In this document: piece by piece, positions 8,863 to 16,346 of the stretch
Layout: the number at the start of each line of letters is the position of its first letter
Position numbering within the stretch: position 1 is the stretch's first letter
NCBI RefSeq assembly: GCF_000725495.1
Contig: NZ_JNZD01000021.1
Location: 62,001-126,000 of the forward strand
Length of the DNA stretch: 64,000 nucleotides
Source: Streptomyces aureus
GTDB taxonomy: Bacteria > Actinomycetota > Actinomycetes > Streptomycetales > Streptomycetaceae
Reading direction: 5' to 3'
Made by a program: the position numbers and the translations under genes
Notes under the pieces: generated by a model
Told to the model about the DNA's origin: nothing
The model's database searches: none
What the model saw: only the letters and a program-made list of their open reading frames with translations

Positions 8863-9276
8863 TCAGGCGTGGCCCCGGAGATCGCGTCCGGTGACCATTT
8901 CCGACTCGATCCGTACGAACACCGGGCGCCGCAAGGGCATCCAGGACGCCGGACCGACCTGCGACAGCCGTTCGTGCTCGGCCGGGTCGGTCACCAGCGT
9001 GGCCCGTCCGGTGACGACCACGCTCCAGCCGGACCGGTTCTCCGTGTCGAACTCGTCCGCCTCGAAGGCGACCACGACGCCGTCGATCGCGCGGACGAGG
9101 TCGGAGTCCGACGAGGTGCGCAGCAGTACGGAGTCGTCCGTGTCCAGACAGAAGTTGACCGGAAGGACCGCGGGGAGCGCCTGCCGGGTGTACACCACGC
9201 GGCCGACCGGAACCTTCGCCAGGAGGCGCAAGCACTCCTGCCGGTCGAGTTCGTGAAAGGTGTCTTCCTGGGACAT
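8863..9276 (-). CDS. Pyridoxamine 5'-phosphate oxidase-like FMN-binding protein
   Basis: A 137-residue split beta-barrel protein of the PNPOx-like family, of the kind common in actinobacterial dormancy and stress regulons. Characteristic pieces are ECLRLLAKVPVGRVVYT, LPVNFCLDTD and VVVTGRATLV. Substrate is unknown; F420 or FMN binding is typical of the family. I chose the ATG at 9276 (MSQEDTFHEL) rather than the TTG at 9309, because the longer start would place the 5' end inside the palindrome at 9307-9330. No strong Shine-Dalgarno is visible. The palindrome lies 31-54 bases upstream of the start, a normal position for an activator site. Confidence 0.85.
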   Translation of the reverse strand: MSQEDTFHELDRQECLRLLAKVPVGRVVYTRQALPAVLPVNFCLDTDDSVLLRTSSDSDLVRAIDGVVVAFEADEFDTENRSGWSVVVTGRATLVTDPAEHERLSQVGPASWMPLRRPVFVRIESEMVTGRDLRGHA

Positions 9277-9306
9277 CCAGCCATGGTGCCCCCGCGCGCC
9301 AGGACT

Positions 9307-9330
9307 CAATAGGGCCGGTCGGCCCTATTG
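9307..9330. promoter_or_regulatory. DevR/OsdR-like palindrome upstream of the FMN-binding protein gene
   Basis: A 24-bp near-perfect palindrome with 11-base arms: CAATAGGGCCG, then GT, then CGGCCCTATTG. The inner GGGCCG-NN-CGGCCC is the same core as at 2754-2767. Its size and centre suit a homodimeric LuxR/NarL-type regulator such as DevR. Confidence 0.6.
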
Positions 9331-9416
9331 AGGGGGAGCCGAAAGGCAGGTTCTCGCGCCGGTCGGCCCGGGTGGAGCGTCGCTGCTCGCGCGCCCTTCC
9401 CCACGGCTGCGCCGCG

Positions 9417-9875
9417 TCAGCCGGGGTTCGCCACCCGCAGAGGGGCCCGCACCATGAACACGTCCACCGGATCCTCCGCCTCGACGGTGAACCCGTACCG
9501 CTCGTAGAGCCGCCGGGCCGGACTGCCGCGCAGGACGTTCAGCCGGACCGGGACTCCGGCACGGTCGCACCGCTCCAGGAGCTCACCGAGCACGCCCGAG
9601 CCGACACCCTGTCCCTGGACACCAGGGGAGAGATAGAAGTGCTCGAGCCACCGGGTGTCGTCGTCCGGGCGCAGGGCCACGCAGCCGGCGAAGGAACCGG
9701 CGACCTCGATCACCCAGGTGTGCGCCGGATCGAACCCGTCCCGCAGTCGCTGCCGTACGCGGTGCGGGTCGTACCGTCCGAGCCGTTCCAGATCCGCCCG
9801 CAGCACGACGGCCCGCAACTCGGCCACCGCCTCGACGTCGCGCGTCGACGCGGGCCGCAGTTCCCAGTCAGCCAT
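9417..9875 (-). CDS. GNAT family N-acetyltransferase
   Basis: A 152-residue single-domain acetyltransferase. The acetyl-CoA loop is visible as VQGQGVGSGVLGELL after strand beta-4 (LEHFYLSPG), with the family C-terminal ARRLYERYGFTVEA. The acceptor substrate cannot be predicted. I prefer the ATG at 9875 (MADWELRPAS) over the in-frame TTG three codons upstream. It lies 95 bases downstream of the FAD oxidoreductase on the same strand and could be read from that operon. Confidence 0.85.
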   Translation of the reverse strand: MADWELRPASTRDVEAVAELRAVVLRADLERLGRYDPHRVRQRLRDGFDPAHTWVIEVAGSFAGCVALRPDDDTRWLEHFYLSPGVQGQGVGSGVLGELLERCDRAGVPVRLNVLRGSPARRLYERYGFTVEAEDPVDVFMVRAPLRVANPG

Positions 9876-9969
9876 GACGATCAACCTATCGCGCGCGCTG
9901 CGGCCCGGTTCCGCGGGACCACCCCTGCACGCGCACCCGGGCGCCGGACCCGGCGGTCGTCCGGCGTGA

Positions 9970-11367
9970 TCAGAGTCCGGCCGCCGACCGCTCGTCCTCC
10001 GTCAGCGGCGGGCCGTCCAGCAGGGGCTCCTTCCGGCCGAGGAAGACTCGGAAGAGCATGTCGGGTGCGAGGAGCCGGACCGGTGGCCGTTCCATGCTCA
10101 TGACGTCCAGAAGCACGCGCAAGGCGTCGGGGTTGCGCGCCCCGGCGTCGACCGCGCGGTCGATGAACCGGGCGGCCGCACGTTCCAGTCTGCTGGGTGC
10201 CACGTCCGTGGCGCCCGGATAGAGGACGTCCTGGCCGACGGCGAGATCCCAGGCCTGCCCGACGGGGCGTGCCGCGCGGCGCTGTATGTGCCGGGCCGTC
10301 TCCGGGGAGTCCAGGGGGTGCCGCGCGAGGACCCCTTTGAGTGCCAGGACGCTCTGCGCGGCGGCCGTCAGTCCGTGTCCGTAGACGGGGTTGTATCCGG
10401 CGACGGCATCGCCCAGAACGGCGAAGCCCGCGGGCCAGCTCGGCGACTTCTCGTAGTAGCGCCGCTTGTTGGCCGTGCTGCGGGTGGTGACGACGTCGCT
10501 GAGCGGTTCGGCCCCGGTGAGGAGTTCTCCGATGACGGGATGCGCGAGCTTACGGGCGAAGTCCACGAACTCGTCGTTGTCGCGGCCGGGTTGGCCTCCT
10601 CGGGTGCCGGAGAGGGTGACGAGCCACCGGCCCTCCTCTATGGGGAGGATGATGCCGCCCCGGCCCGGCGGCCGCCTGGGGTCCGCCTGGACGTTGACGA
10701 TCGGGAAGTCCTCGCCGGTGGAGGCGGGAGCCCGGTAGATCCGGCTGGCGTAGCCCACGCCGGCGTCGACGACCCGCTCCTCGACCGGCGGCAGGCCGAG
10801 GTCCGTCAGCCAGACCGGCGCGCGGCTCGCGCGTCCGGTGGCGTCGATGACCAGGCCGGCGGGGAGGACCTCTTCTCCCTCGGTGCCGTGGACCCGCACC
10901 CCTGTCACGCGGTCCGCGGTGCCTTCGAGGGCGACGAGTTCGGTCCGTTCGCGCAGGGTGACGCGGGGAAGCCGGAGGACCTCGGCGCGGATCGTCGAGT
11001 CGAGCAGGTCGCGGCTGCACACGAGGTTGAGGTGGCGGGCGTTCTCGAAACGCCGGAACCACTGCCCGGAGGGGGCCTTGCTGACCATGCCCGACATGAT
11101 CGGTACGCGGCGGGCGCCGCGCGCGACGAGCCGGTCCGTGATGCCGGGCAGCAGTGCCTCCAGGGCCCGCACTCCACCCGACCAGAGCAGATGGGCGTGG
11201 CGTGCCTGGGGCAGTCCTCTGCGCGGAGCGGGGAGCCGGGGCAGGACGTCGGACTCGACGACGGTGACGTCCGCGTGGTCGGAGAGTACGGCCGCCGCGA
11301 GCATGCCGGTCATGCCTCCCCCGATGACGAGCGCGGCGGGCCGACGACCGGACGATCTCTCGGGCAT
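9970..11367 (-). CDS. FAD-dependent oxidoreductase / monooxygenase-like protein
   Basis: A 465-residue flavoprotein with an N-terminal Rossmann motif (VIGGGMTGMLAAAVL, ending in acidic VVESD), a central VIDATGRASR segment and the second FAD motif FAVLGDAVAGYNPVYGHG, as in the squalene epoxidase/geranylgeranyl reductase-like group. Substrate unknown. I chose the ATG at 11367 (MPERSSGRRP); a GTG at 11379 is in frame, and AAAGGG lies 11 bases before the ATG. It follows the MAB_1171c-type gene by 112 bases on the same strand and is probably part of that operon. Confidence 0.85.
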   Translation of the reverse strand: MPERSSGRRPAALVIGGGMTGMLAAAVLSDHADVTVVESDVLPRLPAPRRGLPQARHAHLLWSGGVRALEALLPGITDRLVARGARRVPIMSGMVSKAPSGQWFRRFENARHLNLVCSRDLLDSTIRAEVLRLPRVTLRERTELVALEGTADRVTGVRVHGTEGEEVLPAGLVIDATGRASRAPVWLTDLGLPPVEERVVDAGVGYASRIYRAPASTGEDFPIVNVQADPRRPPGRGGIILPIEEGRWLVTLSGTRGGQPGRDNDEFVDFARKLAHPVIGELLTGAEPLSDVVTTRSTANKRRYYEKSPSWPAGFAVLGDAVAGYNPVYGHGLTAAAQSVLALKGVLARHPLDSPETARHIQRRAARPVGQAWDLAVGQDVLYPGATDVAPSRLERAAARFIDRAVDAGARNPDALRVLLDVMSMERPPVRLLAPDMLFRVFLGRKEPLLDGPPLTEDERSAAGL

Positions 11368-11479
11368 TGGCGGGAGCACCCTTTCTGACGGCCGTCCGGC
11401 CGTGACGGCCCCTGACCGGCGACAGCCGCCAGAGGCACGGAGTTCGAATTGGGGACAACGTACCTTCTGCGGGCCGCAG

Positions 11480-12784
11480 TCACTCCTGGTGGACGTCCTG
11501 GAGGGCCGCGCGCCGACGGGCCGCCGCGACGATGGGCGAGGTGTCGATGGCCCGCGCGAGTCCGACCCTGGTGCGAGGCCGTTCCACGGTCTCCAGGAGC
11601 TTCACCTCGGGCGTGTGGTACGACTCATGACGACCCGTCACATGCACGCGGGCCGCGGCCAGCATGGCGGCGTCCGCCACGACCCTCGCGTCCTCCAGCA
11701 CCGTCTGCGGAGCCTCGTCGGCCCGATGACGGTCCGTGGGCGCGGGCGACGCCTGCCCTTTCCGCGCGCCGGTCCATGTCCACCGGCGGCGGAGGCCCGG
11801 GGCGGTGCCGGGCTCCGTCGGCAGGGCCGACTGGCGGAGCGCCTCGGCGTAGGCCGCGTCCCGGATCTCCTGGTCCAGGTAGGGCGCGCAGGCCAGGACA
11901 CCGTCCAGGATCGTGATCTCCTGCTGGGTCAGCCGGACCACGGGCGAGGTCCACCAGCGGAATTCGGCGGTGGCCGGGCCGCGCAGTTCGTGCAGTTCCG
12001 CCCAGAGCGGCTTCTGGAGACGGTAGCGGTGCCAGGCCCGCACGTTGTCCGCGAGCGGGGGGCCGAGACGGGGCAGCGCGAACCCTGCGGCGACGAGGAC
12101 CCCGGCCGTCGCGACGAGCGGCGGCGACACGTCGGTGCTGAGGGTGTCCCAGTCGTGGCCGGTCCAACGGGCCGCCATGGAGGTGTACTTCGCGACCTGG
12201 TAGGACAGGTCGAAGCAGCTGCCGATGCCGATCAGGGTGAGACCGGTGCGGGTGACGCCGGTGATCATCCGGCGCCAGCTGAGGCACATCCCCGTCAGGG
12301 CGACGGTGGCGAGGGTGTGGAACGCCAGGTACAGCAGGATCATTTCGCGCATGTACGGCGTCGTGGCGTAGTAGGTGTCCATGTCCCGTGTCCGCTCGAC
12401 GGGCACGTCGGCCAGCCCGAAGAGCACCACGATCCCGATGATCACCAGCGTGTAGAGGGCCACGACCAGGAGCGTCCGTCGCTTGATGGCGGAGCGGGGC
12501 CCGCCCCGCCACGCGATCATCAGAACGAGGTAGGCGGCGCTCAGCGCGGACATGCCGGAGTACACCAGCGGTCCGGAGAAGTTGGCGATCCCGGTGAACG
12601 CGTTGACCGCGCTGATCGTCGGCGGAGCGGACAGGACGCAGACGGCGGCGCCGATCAGCAGGATCGCGTTGCTGGGAAGGGTCGCGGGGTCCCGCCAAGT
12701 CCGCTTCAGGGAAGGCGCCTTGATCGCGACGACGATCAGCAGGACCACACCGGGAACGTAGAACACCAAGCCGCTGCCGTTCAT
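11480..12784 (-). CDS. MAB_1171c family putative membrane transporter (copy 2)
   Basis: A 434-residue protein with about seven predicted membrane helices in the first 250 residues and a soluble C-terminal half. It is clearly paralogous to the next gene upstream: both have APPTISAVN/APPTIAAVN, a DxDTYYA motif (DMDTYYATTPYM / DFDTYYASAPYI), HDWDTLST/RDWDVLST and a Trp-rich WWTSPVVRLTQQE / WYASPQVHLTRRE segment. The C-terminal half ends in a conserved APSIV-like DTSPIVAAARRR. The family is known only as putative transporter; no substrate is established. Spaced 55 bases from its paralogue. Confidence 0.8.
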   Translation of the reverse strand: MNGSGLVFYVPGVVLLIVVAIKAPSLKRTWRDPATLPSNAILLIGAAVCVLSAPPTISAVNAFTGIANFSGPLVYSGMSALSAAYLVLMIAWRGGPRSAIKRRTLLVVALYTLVIIGIVVLFGLADVPVERTRDMDTYYATTPYMREMILLYLAFHTLATVALTGMCLSWRRMITGVTRTGLTLIGIGSCFDLSYQVAKYTSMAARWTGHDWDTLSTDVSPPLVATAGVLVAAGFALPRLGPPLADNVRAWHRYRLQKPLWAELHELRGPATAEFRWWTSPVVRLTQQEITILDGVLACAPYLDQEIRDAAYAEALRQSALPTEPGTAPGLRRRWTWTGARKGQASPAPTDRHRADEAPQTVLEDARVVADAAMLAAARVHVTGRHESYHTPEVKLLETVERPRTRVGLARAIDTSPIVAAARRRAALQDVHQE

Positions 12785-12839
12785 CGCTCACGGGCCTTCC
12801 GGACAGGGGTGGACCCCGCGGGCGGGGTGGCGGAGGGCT

Positions 12840-14051
12840 TCATGTGGTTGATTTCTCGCCATCCTCGACGTGTTCGACCGCAGGACGCGGCGGCGCGGCG
12901 CGATCCGCGGGGACGGCGGCCACGAGGGGGGAGTTCCGCAGGGCGCGGGAGACGCCCACGAGAGCGGACCGCGCGGTCGGGACGGCGGAGTCCCCCGGGA
13001 CGCGCGGTGTGCGGGTGAGGCCCTGGCGCGTGGCCTGCGAGGCCGCGCGGATCATCGCCGCCTGGCCGATGAGGACGGCGTCCGGACCCGTGCTGCCAGC
13101 GGCTTCGGCGGCGGACTGCGCGCGAGCGCGGAACTCGTCGTCGAGCTGCGGACGCACGAGGCTCAGCCCGTCCTGGATGCCGGCCTCGCGCCTGGTCAGA
13201 TGGACCTGGGGCGAGGCGTACCAGCGGATGGGCGCGGCCAGTGGTGTGCCGGGGCTGGCGTCGCCGAGTTCGTCCCACAGCGGACCCAGCCGGACGTAGG
13301 CGGCGAGGGTCCGGACGGTGGCCACGGCCCAGGGACCGACGAGGGGCAGCAGGAATCCCACGATGGCGAAGGGCGCGGCCATCGCCGAGACGAGCGGGGA
13401 AAGGGTCGTGCTGAGCACGTCCCAGTCCCGGCCGGTGCGGTGGGCGGCCACCGCGACGAGCTTGAGGCCGCTGAAGGCGAGGTTCAGCAGCCAGCCCACG
13501 CACAGGATCCACAGACCGGCCCGCAGCCACCCGTGGACCTGGAGGGCCCAGCGCCAGCACATCATCGTGGTGACGAGCGCCGCGGTCATGTGCGCCAGCA
13601 GGTACAGCATGATCATCTCGCCGATGTACGGCGCCGACGCGTAGTACGTGTCGAAGTCGGTGCGCCGTTCGACCGGAGCGTCACCCAGGCCGAACAGCGC
13701 GATCAGAATCGCGACGACCACGGTGTACGCGAGGAGCCAGTGCCGTGAGACCCGCCGCACGTGCTCGGGCGAGCCGCCCCGCCAGTGGACGATCAGCAGC
13801 AGGCAGGCGGCGCTGAACCCGCTGATGATGATGTACACCAGCAGACTCGACGCGTTCGGGATCCCGCTGACGTCGTTCACCGCGGCGATCGTCGGGGGAG
13901 CCGCGAAGAAGAAACCCGCCCCGCCCACGGCGATGACGACACAGACGGAACGGACGAGCGGGTCGCGCCATGCCCTCCGAAGATCGGGGAGTTTCACGGC
14001 GAAGCAGATCCACAGGGCGACCGCGGGAATGTAGTAGTCGAAGGAGTTCAC
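12840..14051 (-). CDS. MAB_1171c family putative membrane transporter (copy 1)
   Basis: A 403-residue protein with about seven hydrophobic helices followed by a cytoplasmic domain, paralogous to the downstream gene along its whole length. Aligned signatures include FFFAAPPTIAAVNDVSGIP, ERRTDFDTYYASAPYIGE, HRTGRDWDVLSTTLSP and SPQVHLTRREAGIQDGL. The gene begins four bases after the stop of the HExxH peptidase, indicating one transcript and coupled translation. The C-terminal domain repeats NSPLVAAVP in place of the DTSPIVAAA of the paralogue. Function is unknown; the soluble region conserved in both copies suggests signalling or substrate processing in addition to transport, which is inference. 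Confidence 0.8.
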   Translation of the reverse strand: MNSFDYYIPAVALWICFAVKLPDLRRAWRDPLVRSVCVVIAVGGAGFFFAAPPTIAAVNDVSGIPNASSLLVYIIISGFSAACLLLIVHWRGGSPEHVRRVSRHWLLAYTVVVAILIALFGLGDAPVERRTDFDTYYASAPYIGEMIMLYLLAHMTAALVTTMMCWRWALQVHGWLRAGLWILCVGWLLNLAFSGLKLVAVAAHRTGRDWDVLSTTLSPLVSAMAAPFAIVGFLLPLVGPWAVATVRTLAAYVRLGPLWDELGDASPGTPLAAPIRWYASPQVHLTRREAGIQDGLSLVRPQLDDEFRARAQSAAEAAGSTGPDAVLIGQAAMIRAASQATRQGLTRTPRVPGDSAVPTARSALVGVSRALRNSPLVAAVPADRAAPPRPAVEHVEDGEKSTT

Positions 14052-14054
14052 GGC

Positions 14055-14594
14055 TCAGACCTGCCGGCGACGGTTTCCCAGCGAGGCGCTGATGCGTCCG
14101 GCGATGTCACCCCGCCCGGCGGGCACGGCCCCGGGCTCGCTCTCCAGCCACACGCGGAACCGCGTGGCCGCCAGGAGGCCGAACGTCTCGGCGGTCCTCT
14201 CCTCGTTGTGCTTGAACTCCGAGCGCGCGGCCACCCGGCGCACCGTGTCGTCGAGTTCGGGCAGATCGGGGCGGGTGGACAACATCCTGGTCGCGACGGA
14301 ACGGCCCACCGCGTGGTTGCCGCAGGCGCCGTCGAGGAGGTGCCAGACCTCGTGGAAGAAGATGGCCAGTTGATGGAGCGGAGTGGCTCGCTCGTCGATC
14401 ACGATGATGTCGCGGTCGGGCAGGTCGAGCCAGAGACCGCTGGCCGTCCGGTGCGGGAACTCCTTGCGCAGGACGACGAGTTCGCGCCCGGTCTTCGCGC
14501 CGACCAGCCGGATCAGCGCGTCGAACAGGGCGTCCGGCTCCGTGGGGACCGGCAGGGCGACACCGGCGACCAGTTCGTCGACGAGCCGACGCAT
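14055..14594 (-). CDS. HExxH metallopeptidase-like protein (toxin-type / ImmA-like)
   Basis: A 179-residue protein with a zinc-binding HEVWH at residues 81-85 preceded by a hydrophobic strand (LHQLAIFF), and a downstream HNEERTAETFG helix that could give the third ligand Glu. This is the arrangement of ImmA/IrrE-type peptidases; similar actinobacterial proteins are often labelled toxin-antitoxin toxin components. ATG start with a good GGGAAGGG site. It is the first gene of the operon with two MAB_1171c-type proteins and an FAD enzyme. No XRE-type DNA-binding partner is visible in the window, although ImmA-type peptidases usually have one. Confidence 0.75.
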   Translation of the reverse strand: MRRLVDELVAGVALPVPTEPDALFDALIRLVGAKTGRELVVLRKEFPHRTASGLWLDLPDRDIIVIDERATPLHQLAIFFHEVWHLLDGACGNHAVGRSVATRMLSTRPDLPELDDTVRRVAARSEFKHNEERTAETFGLLAATRFRVWLESEPGAVPAGRGDIAGRISASLGNRRRQV

Positions 14595-14951
14595 GACCCT
14601 TCCCTTGCGCACTGATCTCCCCAGGAAGTGCGAGAAGCCTGCGGCTTCGTGTCGGTGTTTCCAGCCGGTCGGTGCCGATCCGGGACGGCGACGCGGTGGG
14701 TCTCCGCACGCAATATGCCAAACCCGGGCTTGCCGTGCACAGGGCAACGACACGCCGGCGGCGCCGTGCCGGCCCGTATCATGCTGAACAAGTCGGATAA
14801 AAGCAGATCTATGAGGGCTCGGCCGGATGACTGGTTCTGGCCGTCGTCCGAGCGGTCCGGCGCGCCTTCCGGCGGGAGCTGCGGCGTCGGCGGGTGGCCC
14901 CGTGTGAATCTTGGACCGTCACCGACCGGGCGAACCGAAGGAGACCGGGTC
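14595..14951. other. Divergent intergenic region (357 bp)
   Basis: No gene is supported. It contains two patches that are AT-rich for this DNA (around 14709-14717 and 14774-14815), likely promoter material for the peptidase operon on the minus strand and the DUF427 gene on the plus strand. GAAGGAGA just before 14952 is the ribosome binding site of the latter. Confidence 0.5.
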
Positions 14952-15767
14952 ATGACCGCCTTCCGCACCACCCGAGACGTCCGGAGCACCCCGGAGGGCC
15001 TCCTCTGGGAACCCAGCGCCCGCTGGGTGCGCGGCCGGCGCGGGGAGGTGACCGTCGTGGACAGCAGGCACCCCGTCCTCGTGTGGGAGCCGGACGTGCC
15101 GGTCCCGCTCTACGCCTTCCCCCGCGACGAGGTCCGCGAGGACCTGCTCCGCCCAGCGCGGAACCCCCCGACGGGCACGCACACCGGATCACGGATCTTC
15201 TACGACCTCGAGCTCGACGGCGAACTCCTGGCCAACGCGGCCTGGACGTTCCCCTCCGCCGACCTGGCCGGACACATCGCCTTCGAGTGGTTCGGCCGGG
15301 TCGGGCGGGGCCTGGACCACTGGTACGAGGAGGAGGAAGAGATCTTCGTCCACCCGCGCGACCCGCACAAACGGGTGGACGCCCTGGCGAGCGCCCGGCA
15401 CGTGCGGGTCGAGATCGAGGGCACGCTCGTCGCCGACACCGTCCGCCCGGTCCTCCTCTTCGAGACGGCGCTGCCCACCCGGTTCTACATCCCGCGCGAG
15501 GACGTCCGCCTGGAACTGTTCGTCCCCACCGCCCACCACACCGCCTGCCCCTACAAGGGCACGGCGGACTACTGGTCCCTGCGGGGCGACGCCGCCGTCC
15601 CGCCGAACATCGTCTGGAGCTACCCGGACCCCCTGCCGGCGGTGGCCCCGATCCGGAACCTCCTCGCCTTCTACAACGAGGCGGTCGACATCACCGTGGA
15701 CGACGAGCCCCAGGCCCGCCCCGTCACCCCGTTCACGAAGTCCCTCGAACACCAGAAGCGGAACTGA
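14952..15767 (+). CDS. Tandem DUF427 domain protein
   Basis: A 271-residue protein built of two DUF427 domains. The first runs from VRGRRGEVTVVDSRHPVLVWE to the middle, the second from SARHVRVEIEGTLVADT; both have the family signature of a strand followed by (Y/F)xxPRxDV (YAFPRDEVREDL and FYIPREDVRLEL). The second has the typical PYKGTADYWS. DUF427 domains adopt a small beta-rich fold of undefined biochemical role. The ATG is preceded by GAAGGAGA at good spacing. The frame is open upstream but no better start is present. A stand-alone gene. Confidence 0.85.
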   Translation: MTAFRTTRDVRSTPEGLLWEPSARWVRGRRGEVTVVDSRHPVLVWEPDVPVPLYAFPRDEVREDLLRPARNPPTGTHTGSRIFYDLELDGELLANAAWTFPSADLAGHIAFEWFGRVGRGLDHWYEEEEEIFVHPRDPHKRVDALASARHVRVEIEGTLVADTVRPVLLFETALPTRFYIPREDVRLELFVPTAHHTACPYKGTADYWSLRGDAAVPPNIVWSYPDPLPAVAPIRNLLAFYNEAVDITVDDEPQARPVTPFTKSLEHQKRN

Positions 15768-15901
15768 CGGAACAGCACCCCACGCCCGACGCCCCGGAGA
15801 CCGTCGTGGCCGGGCACCGTGAAAGACGTCGCCGATCTTTCCGCCGGGCGACGGCGAGCGCTACGCTCCGGGGCCGACACATCAGTCGCGAGGGGGCCGG
15901 G

Positions 15902-16267
15902 ATGCGTCGAATACCGTTGAAGCGGCTCGTCCCGTACGCGATCGGCGGAACCTGGCTCGTCGCCTCCATCGCGCTGCGGGTGCACAGCTGGCACGAGCGG
16001 GCTTTCGTCGCGGCCTTCCTGCTCGGGGCGTGCTGCTACGGCCTGCTCTTCCACCGGTGGCGCCAGGAGGACGACATGGCCGCACGGCGGTGGTGCCTCG
16101 GCGGCGCGGCGCTGTGGGCGCTCACCGTGGCCGTGGCGTCCTTCGACGACGGCGCGGCCACTCCGGTCGCCGGGCTCGCGGTCCTGGTGGGCGTCGTGGG
16201 CGCCCTGACGCTCGCCCGCACCGCGCGCCCGCGCGCCAAGCCGGACCCGGGTACACCCGACCACTGA
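15902..16267 (+). CDS. Small hypothetical membrane protein
   Basis: A 121-residue protein with about four predicted membrane helices (PYAIGGTWLVASIAL, AFVAAFLLGACCYGLLF, WCLGGAALWALTVAVA, VAGLAVLVGVVGALTLA) and short polar ends. I recognise no family. GAGGGGGCCGG precedes the ATG at usable spacing. The 134-base gap from the DUF427 gene makes separate transcription possible. Convergent with the tandem hydrolase gene. Confidence 0.6.
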   Translation: MRRIPLKRLVPYAIGGTWLVASIALRVHSWHERAFVAAFLLGACCYGLLFHRWRQEDDMAARRWCLGGAALWALTVAVASFDDGAATPVAGLAVLVGVVGALTLARTARPRAKPDPGTPDH

Positions 16268-16346
16268 CGACGGGCCGGTACATCCACGCAGCAGGGGTCC
16301 GAGGTTGTGTGCGGGGCCTACGGGGTCGGGGCCGAGGACCCCGGCT

